In this document: one piece after another, positions 1-7,377 of the stretch
Layout: each line of letters starts with the position of its first letter
How positions within the stretch are numbered: the stretch's first letter is position 1
Assembly (NCBI GenBank): GCA_963581435.1
Contig: CAUZOL010000002.1
Coordinates: forward strand, 10,030 to 74,029
Reading direction: 5' to 3'
Length of the DNA: 64,000 nucleotides
From: JABISG01 sp963581435
GTDB lineage: Bacteria; Planctomycetota; Planctomycetia; Planctomycetales; Planctomycetaceae
Notes under the pieces: generated by a model
Seen by the model: only the letters and a program-made list of their open reading frames with translations
Database searches by the model: none
Told to the model about the DNA's origin: nothing
Program-made: the position numbers and the translations under genes

Positions 1-890
1 TCAAAGCCGCCTTCTGCGATGCTTTAACCGGCCAGAATGGAATTCAGAAGATCGACCGGATGCCGAAAATCTTTCATGGTGCCGCAGGACTTGGCAGCCG
101 CGACGTTCGCCCGGGCGACATCATCTCCATCTTCGACAACATGCAAAAGGAGAACGGACAGGACTTCTTCTGCGTCGGCGTGAAACATGCCTTGGCGTTG
201 GAAATGGGCAACGATCCGGATCTCCGCCCGCCCTCCGCGTTTTCCATGCGGGGTCACTCAGTCGGCGGATTTGGCTCGGTGACGACGAATAAGGTCATCG
301 CCACCATTGGCGGCAACGTGTTCGGCAAAGACGTGCAGGCCTATCCCAAGTACGGTTCGGAGAAAAAGGGACTGCCGACCACCTATTACCTCACCATCGC
401 CGATTCACACATTTTCTCACATGCCGAACTGGAGTACGTCAATCTGGTCGTTCTGAACGACACAACGGCGCTGCTTTCGGGCAATCCGCTCAAGGGCATG
501 GTCGATGGCGGTTCGATCTTCATGCAAAGCCCCTTCAGCGAACCGGCCGACGTCTGGGAGCGGATACCGGCGCACCATCAAAAAACCATCCGCGACAAAA
601 AACTTCGCCCCTTTTTCGCCGACATGGTGAAGATCTCGCGAGAAGTTGCCTCGGTCGCCGACCTGGAAATGCGGATGCAGGGCATCGTGTTGCTTGGCGC
701 ATTCCTGAAGCTCACACCCTTTTCGACCGACAGCGGCATGGCCGACGAAGAAGTTTACGCTGGCGTCGAAAAGGCACTGCGAAAATACTTCGGCAAACGC
801 GGCGAACAGGTCGTGCAAGACAACCTCACCTGCGTCAAACGGGGGTACAGCGAAATGCAGGAGATTTCCCAGGAATTGACTCAGGGCTGA
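1..890 (+). CDS. Pyruvate:ferredoxin (flavodoxin) oxidoreductase, gamma-domain part, 5' truncated
   Basis: The reading frame is open from base 3 with no stop, so the gene begins before the window; the first ATG at base 60 is internal. The visible 295 or so residues resemble the gamma domain of 2-oxoacid:acceptor oxidoreductases, with the characteristic stretch RGHSVGGFGSVTTNK and then IGGNVFGKDVQAYPKYGSEK. In single-chain PFORs this domain follows the alpha domain and precedes the ferredoxin and thiamine domains. Here a stop codon comes after it and the remaining domains are in the next gene, 161 bp downstream. The pair would oxidise pyruvate (or another 2-oxoacid) to acetyl-CoA and CO2, passing electrons to ferredoxin or flavodoxin in the cytoplasm. 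The alpha domain is expected upstream, outside the window. Family assignment is firm; the exact 2-oxoacid is not determined by the sequence. Confidence 0.88.
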   Translation, partial: KAAFCDALTGQNGIQKIDRMPKIFHGAAGLGSRDVRPGDIISIFDNMQKENGQDFFCVGVKHALALEMGNDPDLRPPSAFSMRGHSVGGFGSVTTNKVIATIGGNVFGKDVQAYPKYGSEKKGLPTTYYLTIADSHIFSHAELEYVNLVVLNDTTALLSGNPLKGMVDGGSIFMQSPFSEPADVWERIPAHHQKTIRDKKLRPFFADMVKISREVASVADLEMRMQGIVLLGAFLKLTPFSTDSGMADEEVYAGVEKALRKYFGKRGEQVVQDNLTCVKRGYSEMQEISQELTQG

Positions 891-1051
891 ATCAGAATCG
901 CAGGTTGAATCTGCTCCGCGGCTTGCGCTGCGAGAAACTGATTTCCGGATTGCAAGTGTTTCGACGCTGCAAGCCACTGGCATTCTGACAACAACAATCA
1001 CACGTCTAAGTGTTCGCCGAAAAACAGTCGGCGACAAAGGGGATAAGAGTC

Positions 1052-2698
1052 ATGTCTACCGCCGAAACACCCGCTTCGATGAACGAAGCCACCGAACTCG
1101 ATCCGTTCAATAATAATTCATTTGGAACGATCGTCGATGACGGGTACAAGCAGGTCAGCCTGCCCATTCTCGATGTCAACGATTTCAACAACCGCATCAT
1201 TCACAGCTACGAAAGTGGAACCGCTGAGAAAGGCCTGCCGGCCGACCTTTCGGTGGCCCGTTCGCTCATACCGGCCGGCACGGCGGCGCTGCGCGACTTC
1301 AGCTACATCTCTCCGGAAATCCCGGAATTCGTCACCGAGAACTGCACCGGCTGCATGGATTGTGTTACCGAATGTCCCGATACGGCCATTCTGGGGAAGG
1401 TGCTTTCCGAGACGGAACTGAAGGCGAAACTCGACGGCATTCCCGATGAAGCCGACCGCGAACTTTTTCGGACACAGTGGGCGCAGACCAAAAAGTACTA
1501 TCACGGCCCCGCCAAGAAGGGAAAAGAAGGGGGCATGTTCAACATCATCATCGATCCCAGCAAGTGCAAAGGCTGCGCCGAGTGCGTCACCGTTTGCGAC
1601 GACCTGGCGTTGAAGATGATTCCCAAAACCGAACAGGTGATGGACGACATCCGCAAGAGCCATCGCCTCTTTAAGGAATTCGGTCCGTCCAACAAGGACT
1701 ATGTCAACGACAAACTCCTCATTGACATGATGCTCAAGGAAGAGACGCACATTTATGTCGGCGGCGCCGGCTCGTGTGCCGGCTGCGGCGAAGGCACCGC
1801 ACTCCGCATGATGTGCGCAGCAACCGGAGCCAAATACGGTGACCAGTGGGCCATTGTGGCGGCCACCGGCTGCAACACCGTCTACACCTCAACCTATCCC
1901 TACAACCCCTATCTCGTCCCCTGGACCAATTCGCTGTTCGAGAACGCACCGGCCGACGCCATGGGTGTCCGCAGCCGCTGGGATCAAAAGGGTTGGGAAG
2001 ATAAGCCGATCTGGTGCATCGGCGGCGACGGGGCCATGTTCGACATCGGCTTCCAATCGCTCTCGCGATTGCTGGCATCGGGTATGAACGTCAAAATCTT
2101 TGTGCTCGATACGCAGGTCTATTCCAACACCGGCGGACAGGCATCCACGGCCACCTACACCGGTCAGAATGCCAAAATGAGCCTGCACGGCAAGAAGATA
2201 CAAGGCAAGCAGGAACGGCGCAAAGAAATCGCCCAGATCGCCATGATGCACCCGGATACGTTCGTCGCACAAACGACCTGTGCCCACACCAACCACTTCT
2301 ACAAGTCGGTCATCGGTGCGCTGGAGTTTGACGGCCCGGCCGTGATTAACTGCTACACCACCTGCCAGCCCGAACACGGAGTTGCCGACAATATGGCCGC
2401 CGACCAGGCCCGGCTCGCCGTCGATACCCGCGCGTTTCCATTGCTGATTTTCGATCCCAACAAGGGATCAAAGATCAAAGATCATCTGTCCCTCGTCGGA
2501 AACCCGTCGGTCAAAGAGGACTGGTATAAGAATCCCAAAACCAGCGAAACGGTCGATTTTATCGACTTCTGCCGCTCCGAAGGCCGTTTCAGCAAACACT
2601 TCGACAAAGAGGGCAATCCCTCAGAGACCTTGCTGCGGTCGAAAGAGGACCGCGTGCAAAACTGGCGCGTGCTGCAGGAACTGGCCGGAATTATCTAG
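1052..2698 (+). CDS. Pyruvate:ferredoxin oxidoreductase, ferredoxin plus thiamine-diphosphate (beta) part
   Basis: 548 residues. The start chosen is ATG 1052, preceded by AAGGGG about 10 bases upstream; an in-frame extension to 1010 has no comparable site. Residues about 98-109 (CTGCMDCVTECP) and 172-182 (CKGCAECVTVC) are two [4Fe-4S] ferredoxin motifs. The C-terminal half is the thiamine diphosphate-binding beta domain: SCAGCGEG and ATGC supply likely ligands of the proximal cluster, GGDG at 324-327 starts the metal/TPP-binding motif, and YSNTGGQ follows. It completes the enzyme begun by the preceding gene, so the enzyme is split between the gamma and ferredoxin domains. A strong terminator follows 32 bp after the stop, so the two genes probably form the 3' end of a transcription unit. 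Confidence 0.93.
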   Translation: MSTAETPASMNEATELDPFNNNSFGTIVDDGYKQVSLPILDVNDFNNRIIHSYESGTAEKGLPADLSVARSLIPAGTAALRDFSYISPEIPEFVTENCTGCMDCVTECPDTAILGKVLSETELKAKLDGIPDEADRELFRTQWAQTKKYYHGPAKKGKEGGMFNIIIDPSKCKGCAECVTVCDDLALKMIPKTEQVMDDIRKSHRLFKEFGPSNKDYVNDKLLIDMMLKEETHIYVGGAGSCAGCGEGTALRMMCAATGAKYGDQWAIVAATGCNTVYTSTYPYNPYLVPWTNSLFENAPADAMGVRSRWDQKGWEDKPIWCIGGDGAMFDIGFQSLSRLLASGMNVKIFVLDTQVYSNTGGQASTATYTGQNAKMSLHGKKIQGKQERRKEIAQIAMMHPDTFVAQTTCAHTNHFYKSVIGALEFDGPAVINCYTTCQPEHGVADNMAADQARLAVDTRAFPLLIFDPNKGSKIKDHLSLVGNPSVKEDWYKNPKTSETVDFIDFCRSEGRFSKHFDKEGNPSETLLRSKEDRVQNWRVLQELAGII

Positions 2699-2730
2699 GT
2701 TCTGCTAGCACGACTCACATGACAAATACG

Positions 2731-2761
2731 GCCCGGCTTGCTTCTCAAGCCGGGCTTTTTT
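2731..2761 (+). terminator. Rho-independent terminator after the PFOR genes
   Basis: A perfect 10-bp GC-rich stem (GCCCGGCTTG, 2731-2740, with its complement at 2746-2755), a 5-base loop and a run of T from 2756. It lies 32 bp after the PFOR stop codon and before the start of the next gene. Confidence 0.93.
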
Positions 2762-2922
2762 GTTAAAAATGCGGCCTGATTTCTGTCGTGCGAATTCACC
2801 CGTGAAAACCCTTCCTGCGCCGCATCCCGAAATCTGTAGGAAGGCTCCCACATTTTTGCCGTCGATTGGCGTAAGAATCCAATGATACGCTACGATCCCC
2901 TCAGCAGGCTCAGAGATTGCGA

Positions 2923-5900
2923 ATGAACGAACCAAAACGCAGGTCACGGACAGTCCTTCTCGTTGCGGTGCTCGCAATATCGGCCGGGGTTGGATTTTCG
3001 CTCATTGTGCGACACCGTAACGCCGAACGCAGACGCATAGAGATCGCAACCGCATCGCAGCAAATTGAGTTGAAGAACCGCGGCATCGGATTTCTAGAAA
3101 ACGGCGATTACGAACGGGCCGATGTTGCGTTCTCAAAGCTAATTGAACAGCTTCCCGGCGAGCCGCTCGGACCGCGTAATCTGGCAATCGGTCGTTTGTT
3201 GGCGATCGATAATTCCTTGGGTTCGGGTCACACGCCGGATGAATCAGAAGCGACCATCGCCAAGGCATCCGCCGCGGTTGATGAGTTATTGAAACTCGCA
3301 CCCGATGACGCGCATTCGCATTTGCTGGCAGCTGAGTTCGCAGAAAAGGCAAACGATAGGACGCGTCACGTCGAGGAACTGTCGGCCGCTGCCGAGTTAG
3401 CACCCAAGGATGCCTCGGTACAATTCCAATTGTACTCTGCGCTGCAGTATTCTGACGATGAAGCGCAACGCCAACGCGCTCACGCCGCGCTGCAGGCGGC
3501 GGCGGAGTTCGCGCCGAAAAACATCTTCATCCTCACCCAATGGCTTTCGGAGCAGGCGACTGCCGAGGACCCCGCAATTGCGGGGTCACTCAAACGCGCC
3601 CGGCGAATTCTCGCGCCGTTTGCGGCAGGAATCGAAGTTCGGGCGCGGTTCAATGTCATCGACGCAATCGACAAATGCCTCGCTGCCATCGAAACCGAGG
3701 ACTGGCCCGCCGTCATCCGCAACACCGCCGGCATCGGCAACGTCGTTCGCCCCGAACCGATGTCGCACATCGACCGCAGCCGCATCGATCCGCATCTGCT
3801 GGAATATGCCGTTTTCGATTTCGCCGAAACCTTTTACGGAAAACTTAATTTGCCGCCGCCGACGGCACCGCCGACGATTGAGGTGAAGTTTTCTGATGCC
3901 GGCGAATCACTACCCGAAGTTGTAGGCGTTCGCGACCTGGAACTGGCCGACTTCGACCTCGACGGCGACATGGAGTTGATCGTATTGGCGGATGCTGGCA
4001 TCTCGGTGTGGGAACGTGATGCCGACGCCGGAGCATGGAAAACGATCGTATCATTCGATCTGCCGTCGGGCATGCGGGGCTTCGTCGTCGCCGACCTCGA
4101 CCGCGACGACAAAGAGACGCCACCCCGCAAGGACAACGACGTTCGTCCCTGTCTCGATGCAGATGTCGATGTCATCGTTTACGGTGAAGCAGGCATTCTC
4201 GTACTGCAAAACAAACTCGACCCGGACACCGGTAAACGCACACTCGAACCAGTGTCGCAGGACGATGCACTGGGCGGCATCAAACAGGTTCTTGCGGCCA
4301 CATTGGCCGACATCGATCACGATGGCGATCTCGATCTTGCCGTCTCGACCCAAGCCGGCATGAGCATCTGGTCGAACCGTGACGATTTGACGTTTGCCGA
4401 CATCAGCAGCCGTTCGGCACTGCCGCCCAATGGCGTCCGTCCGACGAAAATCGTCGCCGTCGATTGGAACCGCGACGTGGCCATCGATCTGGTTCTCGCC
4501 GACGGTGAAACGGGCAAAGTTGGATTTCTCGAAAACCTGATGCACGGCAATCTGCGATGGCAGGAGTTTGGACCGGAATTCAACTTGCCGAAAACCGTCG
4601 CGTCATTCGCCGTCGCCGAATTGGATGGCAACGCCTCCTGGGATTTGATCGCAGCGGGCGAAGAGGAACTTCATGCTGTCCTCACCACGACCCCGAGCAA
4701 TAGCCAACCTTCGCAGCTTCGCGGAGAAACTTTCGGTGATGGCGGCTTGCAACATCTGCTGACGTGGGACTACGACAATGACGGTTTCTGTGACCTGTTG
4801 GCATGGAACGACGATGCCGCGTCGCTCTTTCGTGGTCTGCCCGATGGCAGTTTCCAGGAGGCCGCGAACATTCTCACCATCTCCGGGAAACAGATCGCCG
4901 ACTGTGTGACGGGCGATATCGATGGCGACGGTGACCTCGACGCCGTTGCAGCCACCGGCGACGGAATTGCCGTCTACCGAAATGATGGCGGCAATACCAA
5001 CGGCTGGATCGATGTGGCTCTCAGCGCCGATCCCGACAAAAAGCCGAGCGATGCCTCCAAACGCGTCAACATGCACGGCATCGGCAGCTTGCTGGAATTG
5101 AAGGCGGGAAACACCTATCAGGCGCAGGTCGTCACCGGCAAGGCAACACATTTCGGTATCGGCTCCCGCGATCGCGCCGACGTCCTCCGCATACTCTGGA
5201 CGAACGGCGTCCCCGAAAACCGCATCGACCCGGCACGCAACACGGCGATTTGTGCCAAGCAACATCTCATTACGTCGTGTCCTTACATTTACGCCTGGAA
5301 CGGGGAGCGATTTGCCTTTGTGACTGACCTACTGTGGGCGTCCCCCATTGGCCTGCAGTTTGCGGAAGGTGTTCTCGCACCGGCCCGCGAGTGGGAATAC
5401 CTGAAGATACGCGTCGATCAGCTGAAACCGGTTGATGGAGAATATCGATTGCAAATTACCGAAGAACTTTGGGAGGCCGCATACTTTGATCTCGTCGAAC
5501 TGATCGCCGTCGATCACCCTGTCGACATAGATATCTTTACTAATGAGAAGGTCGGCCCGGCGGAAATTGCCATGCACAAGATTCACACCGTTCGCAACCC
5601 GCGCGTTCCAGTTGCCGCCAGAGACAAACACGGCCGCGACGTTCTCGCAAGTATTGCCAACCGTGACGACGAATATCTCAGACCGTTCGATGGCCGCATC
5701 ATGCAAGGACTGACCGATAAACATTTCATCGAACTCGACCTTGGAAAACTCGACAACCCGCAACAGATCACGTTGTTTCTCACTGGCTGGGTCTTCCCGA
5801 CCGACACATCACTCAACGTTGGAATCTCTCAGAATCCGAACATCGATCCGCCTCGTCCGCCGTTCATCCAAGTCCCGGATGGCAAGGGTGGCTGGCGCGA

Positions 5901-6555
5901 AGCGATTCCGTATACAGGATTCCCCGGCGGGAAGACGAAGACAATTGCCATCGACATTTCCAACATTTTTCCCGATAACGACTACCGATTGCGATTCGTG
6001 ACATCGATGGAACTCTGTTGGGATCAGATTTTCTTCACCGTCGATGAAAAACCGGAACGTATCGAAACAAACGAATTACCGCTCATCGCCGCCGATCTGC
6101 ATTACCGTGGTTTCAATCGGCGCATCAACCATCCCGGCAATGGTCCGGAATCCTACGACTACAACGACTTTGACTCGAATCCCAAGTGGCCCCCCATGCG
6201 GGGGCGCTTCACACGACTCGGCGACGTCACGCCGCTACTGAAAACCGAAGACGATCAACTCGTTATCATTGGGTCGGGAGACGAAGTCACGCTTCGCTTC
6301 CGTGCGCCCGACAAGGCGTTGCCAACTGGTTGGAAGCGGGACTTCATTCTCCACAATGTCGGCTGGGATAAAGACGCGTTGCTCAATACAGTTTACGGCC
6401 AGACGGTTGAACCGCTGCCGTTTCGTGCGATGCGTCGTTATCCGATTCCCGTCGATCAATCCGCACCGAACTCACCGGAATACCGTGAGTATTTGCAACG
6501 TTATCAAACGCGAACACAAAACGCCGGCCGTTTTTGGAAGGCGTTGCTAAAGTGA
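2923..6555 (+). CDS. Secreted or membrane-anchored TPR and FG-GAP/VCBS-repeat protein with ASPIC/UnbV domain
   Basis: 1210 residues from ATG 2923. An N-terminal hydrophobic segment (VLLVAVLAISAGVGFSLIV, about residues 11-29) after a basic stretch suggests a signal anchor. Residues about 45-250 are TPR-like helices. About 330-700 contain FG-GAP/VCBS beta-propeller blades with calcium-type loops such as DFDLDGDMEL, DIDHDGDLDL and DIDGDGDLDA. Then comes an ASPIC/UnbV-like stretch (MHGIGSLLELKAG ... LRILWTNG), and a long C-terminal region that I cannot assign beginning around CPYIYAWNGERFAFVTDLLW. Such proteins are common in Planctomycetota; FG-GAP domains usually mediate protein or carbohydrate binding outside the cytoplasm. 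It opens a cluster with a pentaheme cytochrome and a second FG-GAP/ASPIC protein. No enzymatic function can be assigned. Confidence 0.82.
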   Translation: MNEPKRRSRTVLLVAVLAISAGVGFSLIVRHRNAERRRIEIATASQQIELKNRGIGFLENGDYERADVAFSKLIEQLPGEPLGPRNLAIGRLLAIDNSLGSGHTPDESEATIAKASAAVDELLKLAPDDAHSHLLAAEFAEKANDRTRHVEELSAAAELAPKDASVQFQLYSALQYSDDEAQRQRAHAALQAAAEFAPKNIFILTQWLSEQATAEDPAIAGSLKRARRILAPFAAGIEVRARFNVIDAIDKCLAAIETEDWPAVIRNTAGIGNVVRPEPMSHIDRSRIDPHLLEYAVFDFAETFYGKLNLPPPTAPPTIEVKFSDAGESLPEVVGVRDLELADFDLDGDMELIVLADAGISVWERDADAGAWKTIVSFDLPSGMRGFVVADLDRDDKETPPRKDNDVRPCLDADVDVIVYGEAGILVLQNKLDPDTGKRTLEPVSQDDALGGIKQVLAATLADIDHDGDLDLAVSTQAGMSIWSNRDDLTFADISSRSALPPNGVRPTKIVAVDWNRDVAIDLVLADGETGKVGFLENLMHGNLRWQEFGPEFNLPKTVASFAVAELDGNASWDLIAAGEEELHAVLTTTPSNSQPSQLRGETFGDGGLQHLLTWDYDNDGFCDLLAWNDDAASLFRGLPDGSFQEAANILTISGKQIADCVTGDIDGDGDLDAVAATGDGIAVYRNDGGNTNGWIDVALSADPDKKPSDASKRVNMHGIGSLLELKAGNTYQAQVVTGKATHFGIGSRDRADVLRILWTNGVPENRIDPARNTAICAKQHLITSCPYIYAWNGERFAFVTDLLWASPIGLQFAEGVLAPAREWEYLKIRVDQLKPVDGEYRLQITEELWEAAYFDLVELIAVDHPVDIDIFTNEKVGPAEIAMHKIHTVRNPRVPVAARDKHGRDVLASIANRDDEYLRPFDGRIMQGLTDKHFIELDLGKLDNPQQITLFLTGWVFPTDTSLNVGISQNPNIDPPRPPFIQVPDGKGGWREAIPYTGFPGGKTKTIAIDISNIFPDNDYRLRFVTSMELCWDQIFFTVDEKPERIETNELPLIAADLHYRGFNRRINHPGNGPESYDYNDFDSNPKWPPMRGRFTRLGDVTPLLKTEDDQLVIIGSGDEVTLRFRAPDKALPTGWKRDFILHNVGWDKDALLNTVYGQTVEPLPFRAMRRYPIPVDQSAPNSPEYREYLQRYQTRTQNAGRFWKALLK

Positions 6556-6609
6556 AATCAACACAGCCCACAGCGCGAGCATCGAATTTGCACGTCTTGG
6601 ATGATCGTA

Positions 6610-6675
6610 ACCCGAAGCGTAAGCGAGGAGGGGATTTATGAGTTTCTCGCGAATTCCCTCGCTTACGCTTCGGGT
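6610..6675. repeat. Dispersed inverted repeat (palindromic element)
   Basis: Perfect 19-bp arms at 6610-6628 and 6657-6675 (ACCCGAAGCGTAAGCGAGG and its complement) separated by 28 bases. It sits 55 bp after the upstream stop and could fold in RNA of either strand. A partial copy of the same sequence, in the opposite orientation, is seen near 46757-46778, so this is a family of interspersed elements. Confidence 0.85.
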
Positions 6676-6785
6676 CACTGCAAACCTTTACCAGTTTGAA
6701 ATGAATCGTTGACCCGCCGTTGGCGGACGCTTTATACTCAATGTTGGTGCACGTCCCAGGCAATCGAATTCAGACAATTGTTTCC

Positions 6786-7247
6786 ATGCAATTCCTGCAA
6801 TCACAATCCAACCATCGGCATTGGCGTTTCTTCCAGCAGTCCGTCTGCTCGAAAGTCGCCGGGATGCTGCTCGTGTTGCTGGCGATGGCGTTTGTAGGAA
6901 CAGGCACCGCGCACGCGAGTTGCGGCGACTATCTCGCCTCCCACGGTTCGAGTGAAGCGATGCAAGTCAATCATCCGCCACATCATGCCAGTTCGTGGTC
7001 CGACAGCGAAGACCAGCAGGCTCCCTGCAACGGCCCTTCCTGCAGTCGGCAATCCGAATTCCCGGCATCCCCTGTACCGCCACCGGTTGTTCAAAACGGT
7101 GGCGACAAATTCGGCATTCCCAACGACGGTGCGCCCCCTCTCGTTCTCTCATGCAGCGAACGATTGAGCGGTGACGCCCTTCTTCTGCAACATGGATTCA
7201 GACTGCGCATCGAACGCCCGCCCCGCGTTCTGCTTGCCGTTCTGTGA
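6786..7247 (+). CDS. Small secreted protein, Cys/His-containing, unknown function
   Basis: 153 residues if translation starts at ATG 6786; a start at 6720 is possible but adds a stretch with no protein-like features. A hydrophobic segment (VAGMLLVLLAMAFVGTGTAHA) followed by ASCGDYL looks like a signal peptide with cleavage after AHA. The mature part has cysteines in SCGDYL, PCNGPSC and LSCSERL, a His-rich stretch (NHPPHH) and a proline-rich centre. I know of similar short planctomycete proteins but no function for them. The gene lies between an FG-GAP/ASPIC protein and a pentaheme membrane cytochrome, so an envelope redox or metal-handling role would fit the place. That is only inference from the neighbours. 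Confidence 0.62.
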   Translation: MQFLQSQSNHRHWRFFQQSVCSKVAGMLLVLLAMAFVGTGTAHASCGDYLASHGSSEAMQVNHPPHHASSWSDSEDQQAPCNGPSCSRQSEFPASPVPPPVVQNGGDKFGIPNDGAPPLVLSCSERLSGDALLLQHGFRLRIERPPRVLLAVL

Positions 7248-7377
7248 ATCGCGCCGCGCGTTCTTTCGGCGCCGATTTCCAAGCATGTATCCGCCGCGAG
7301 CGGCTGCGCGCGGGTCGTTGACACGTCGCTTAACGAATTTCGCTGCAGAGGTTTTGTTTTCATAGGGGCATTGCTGC

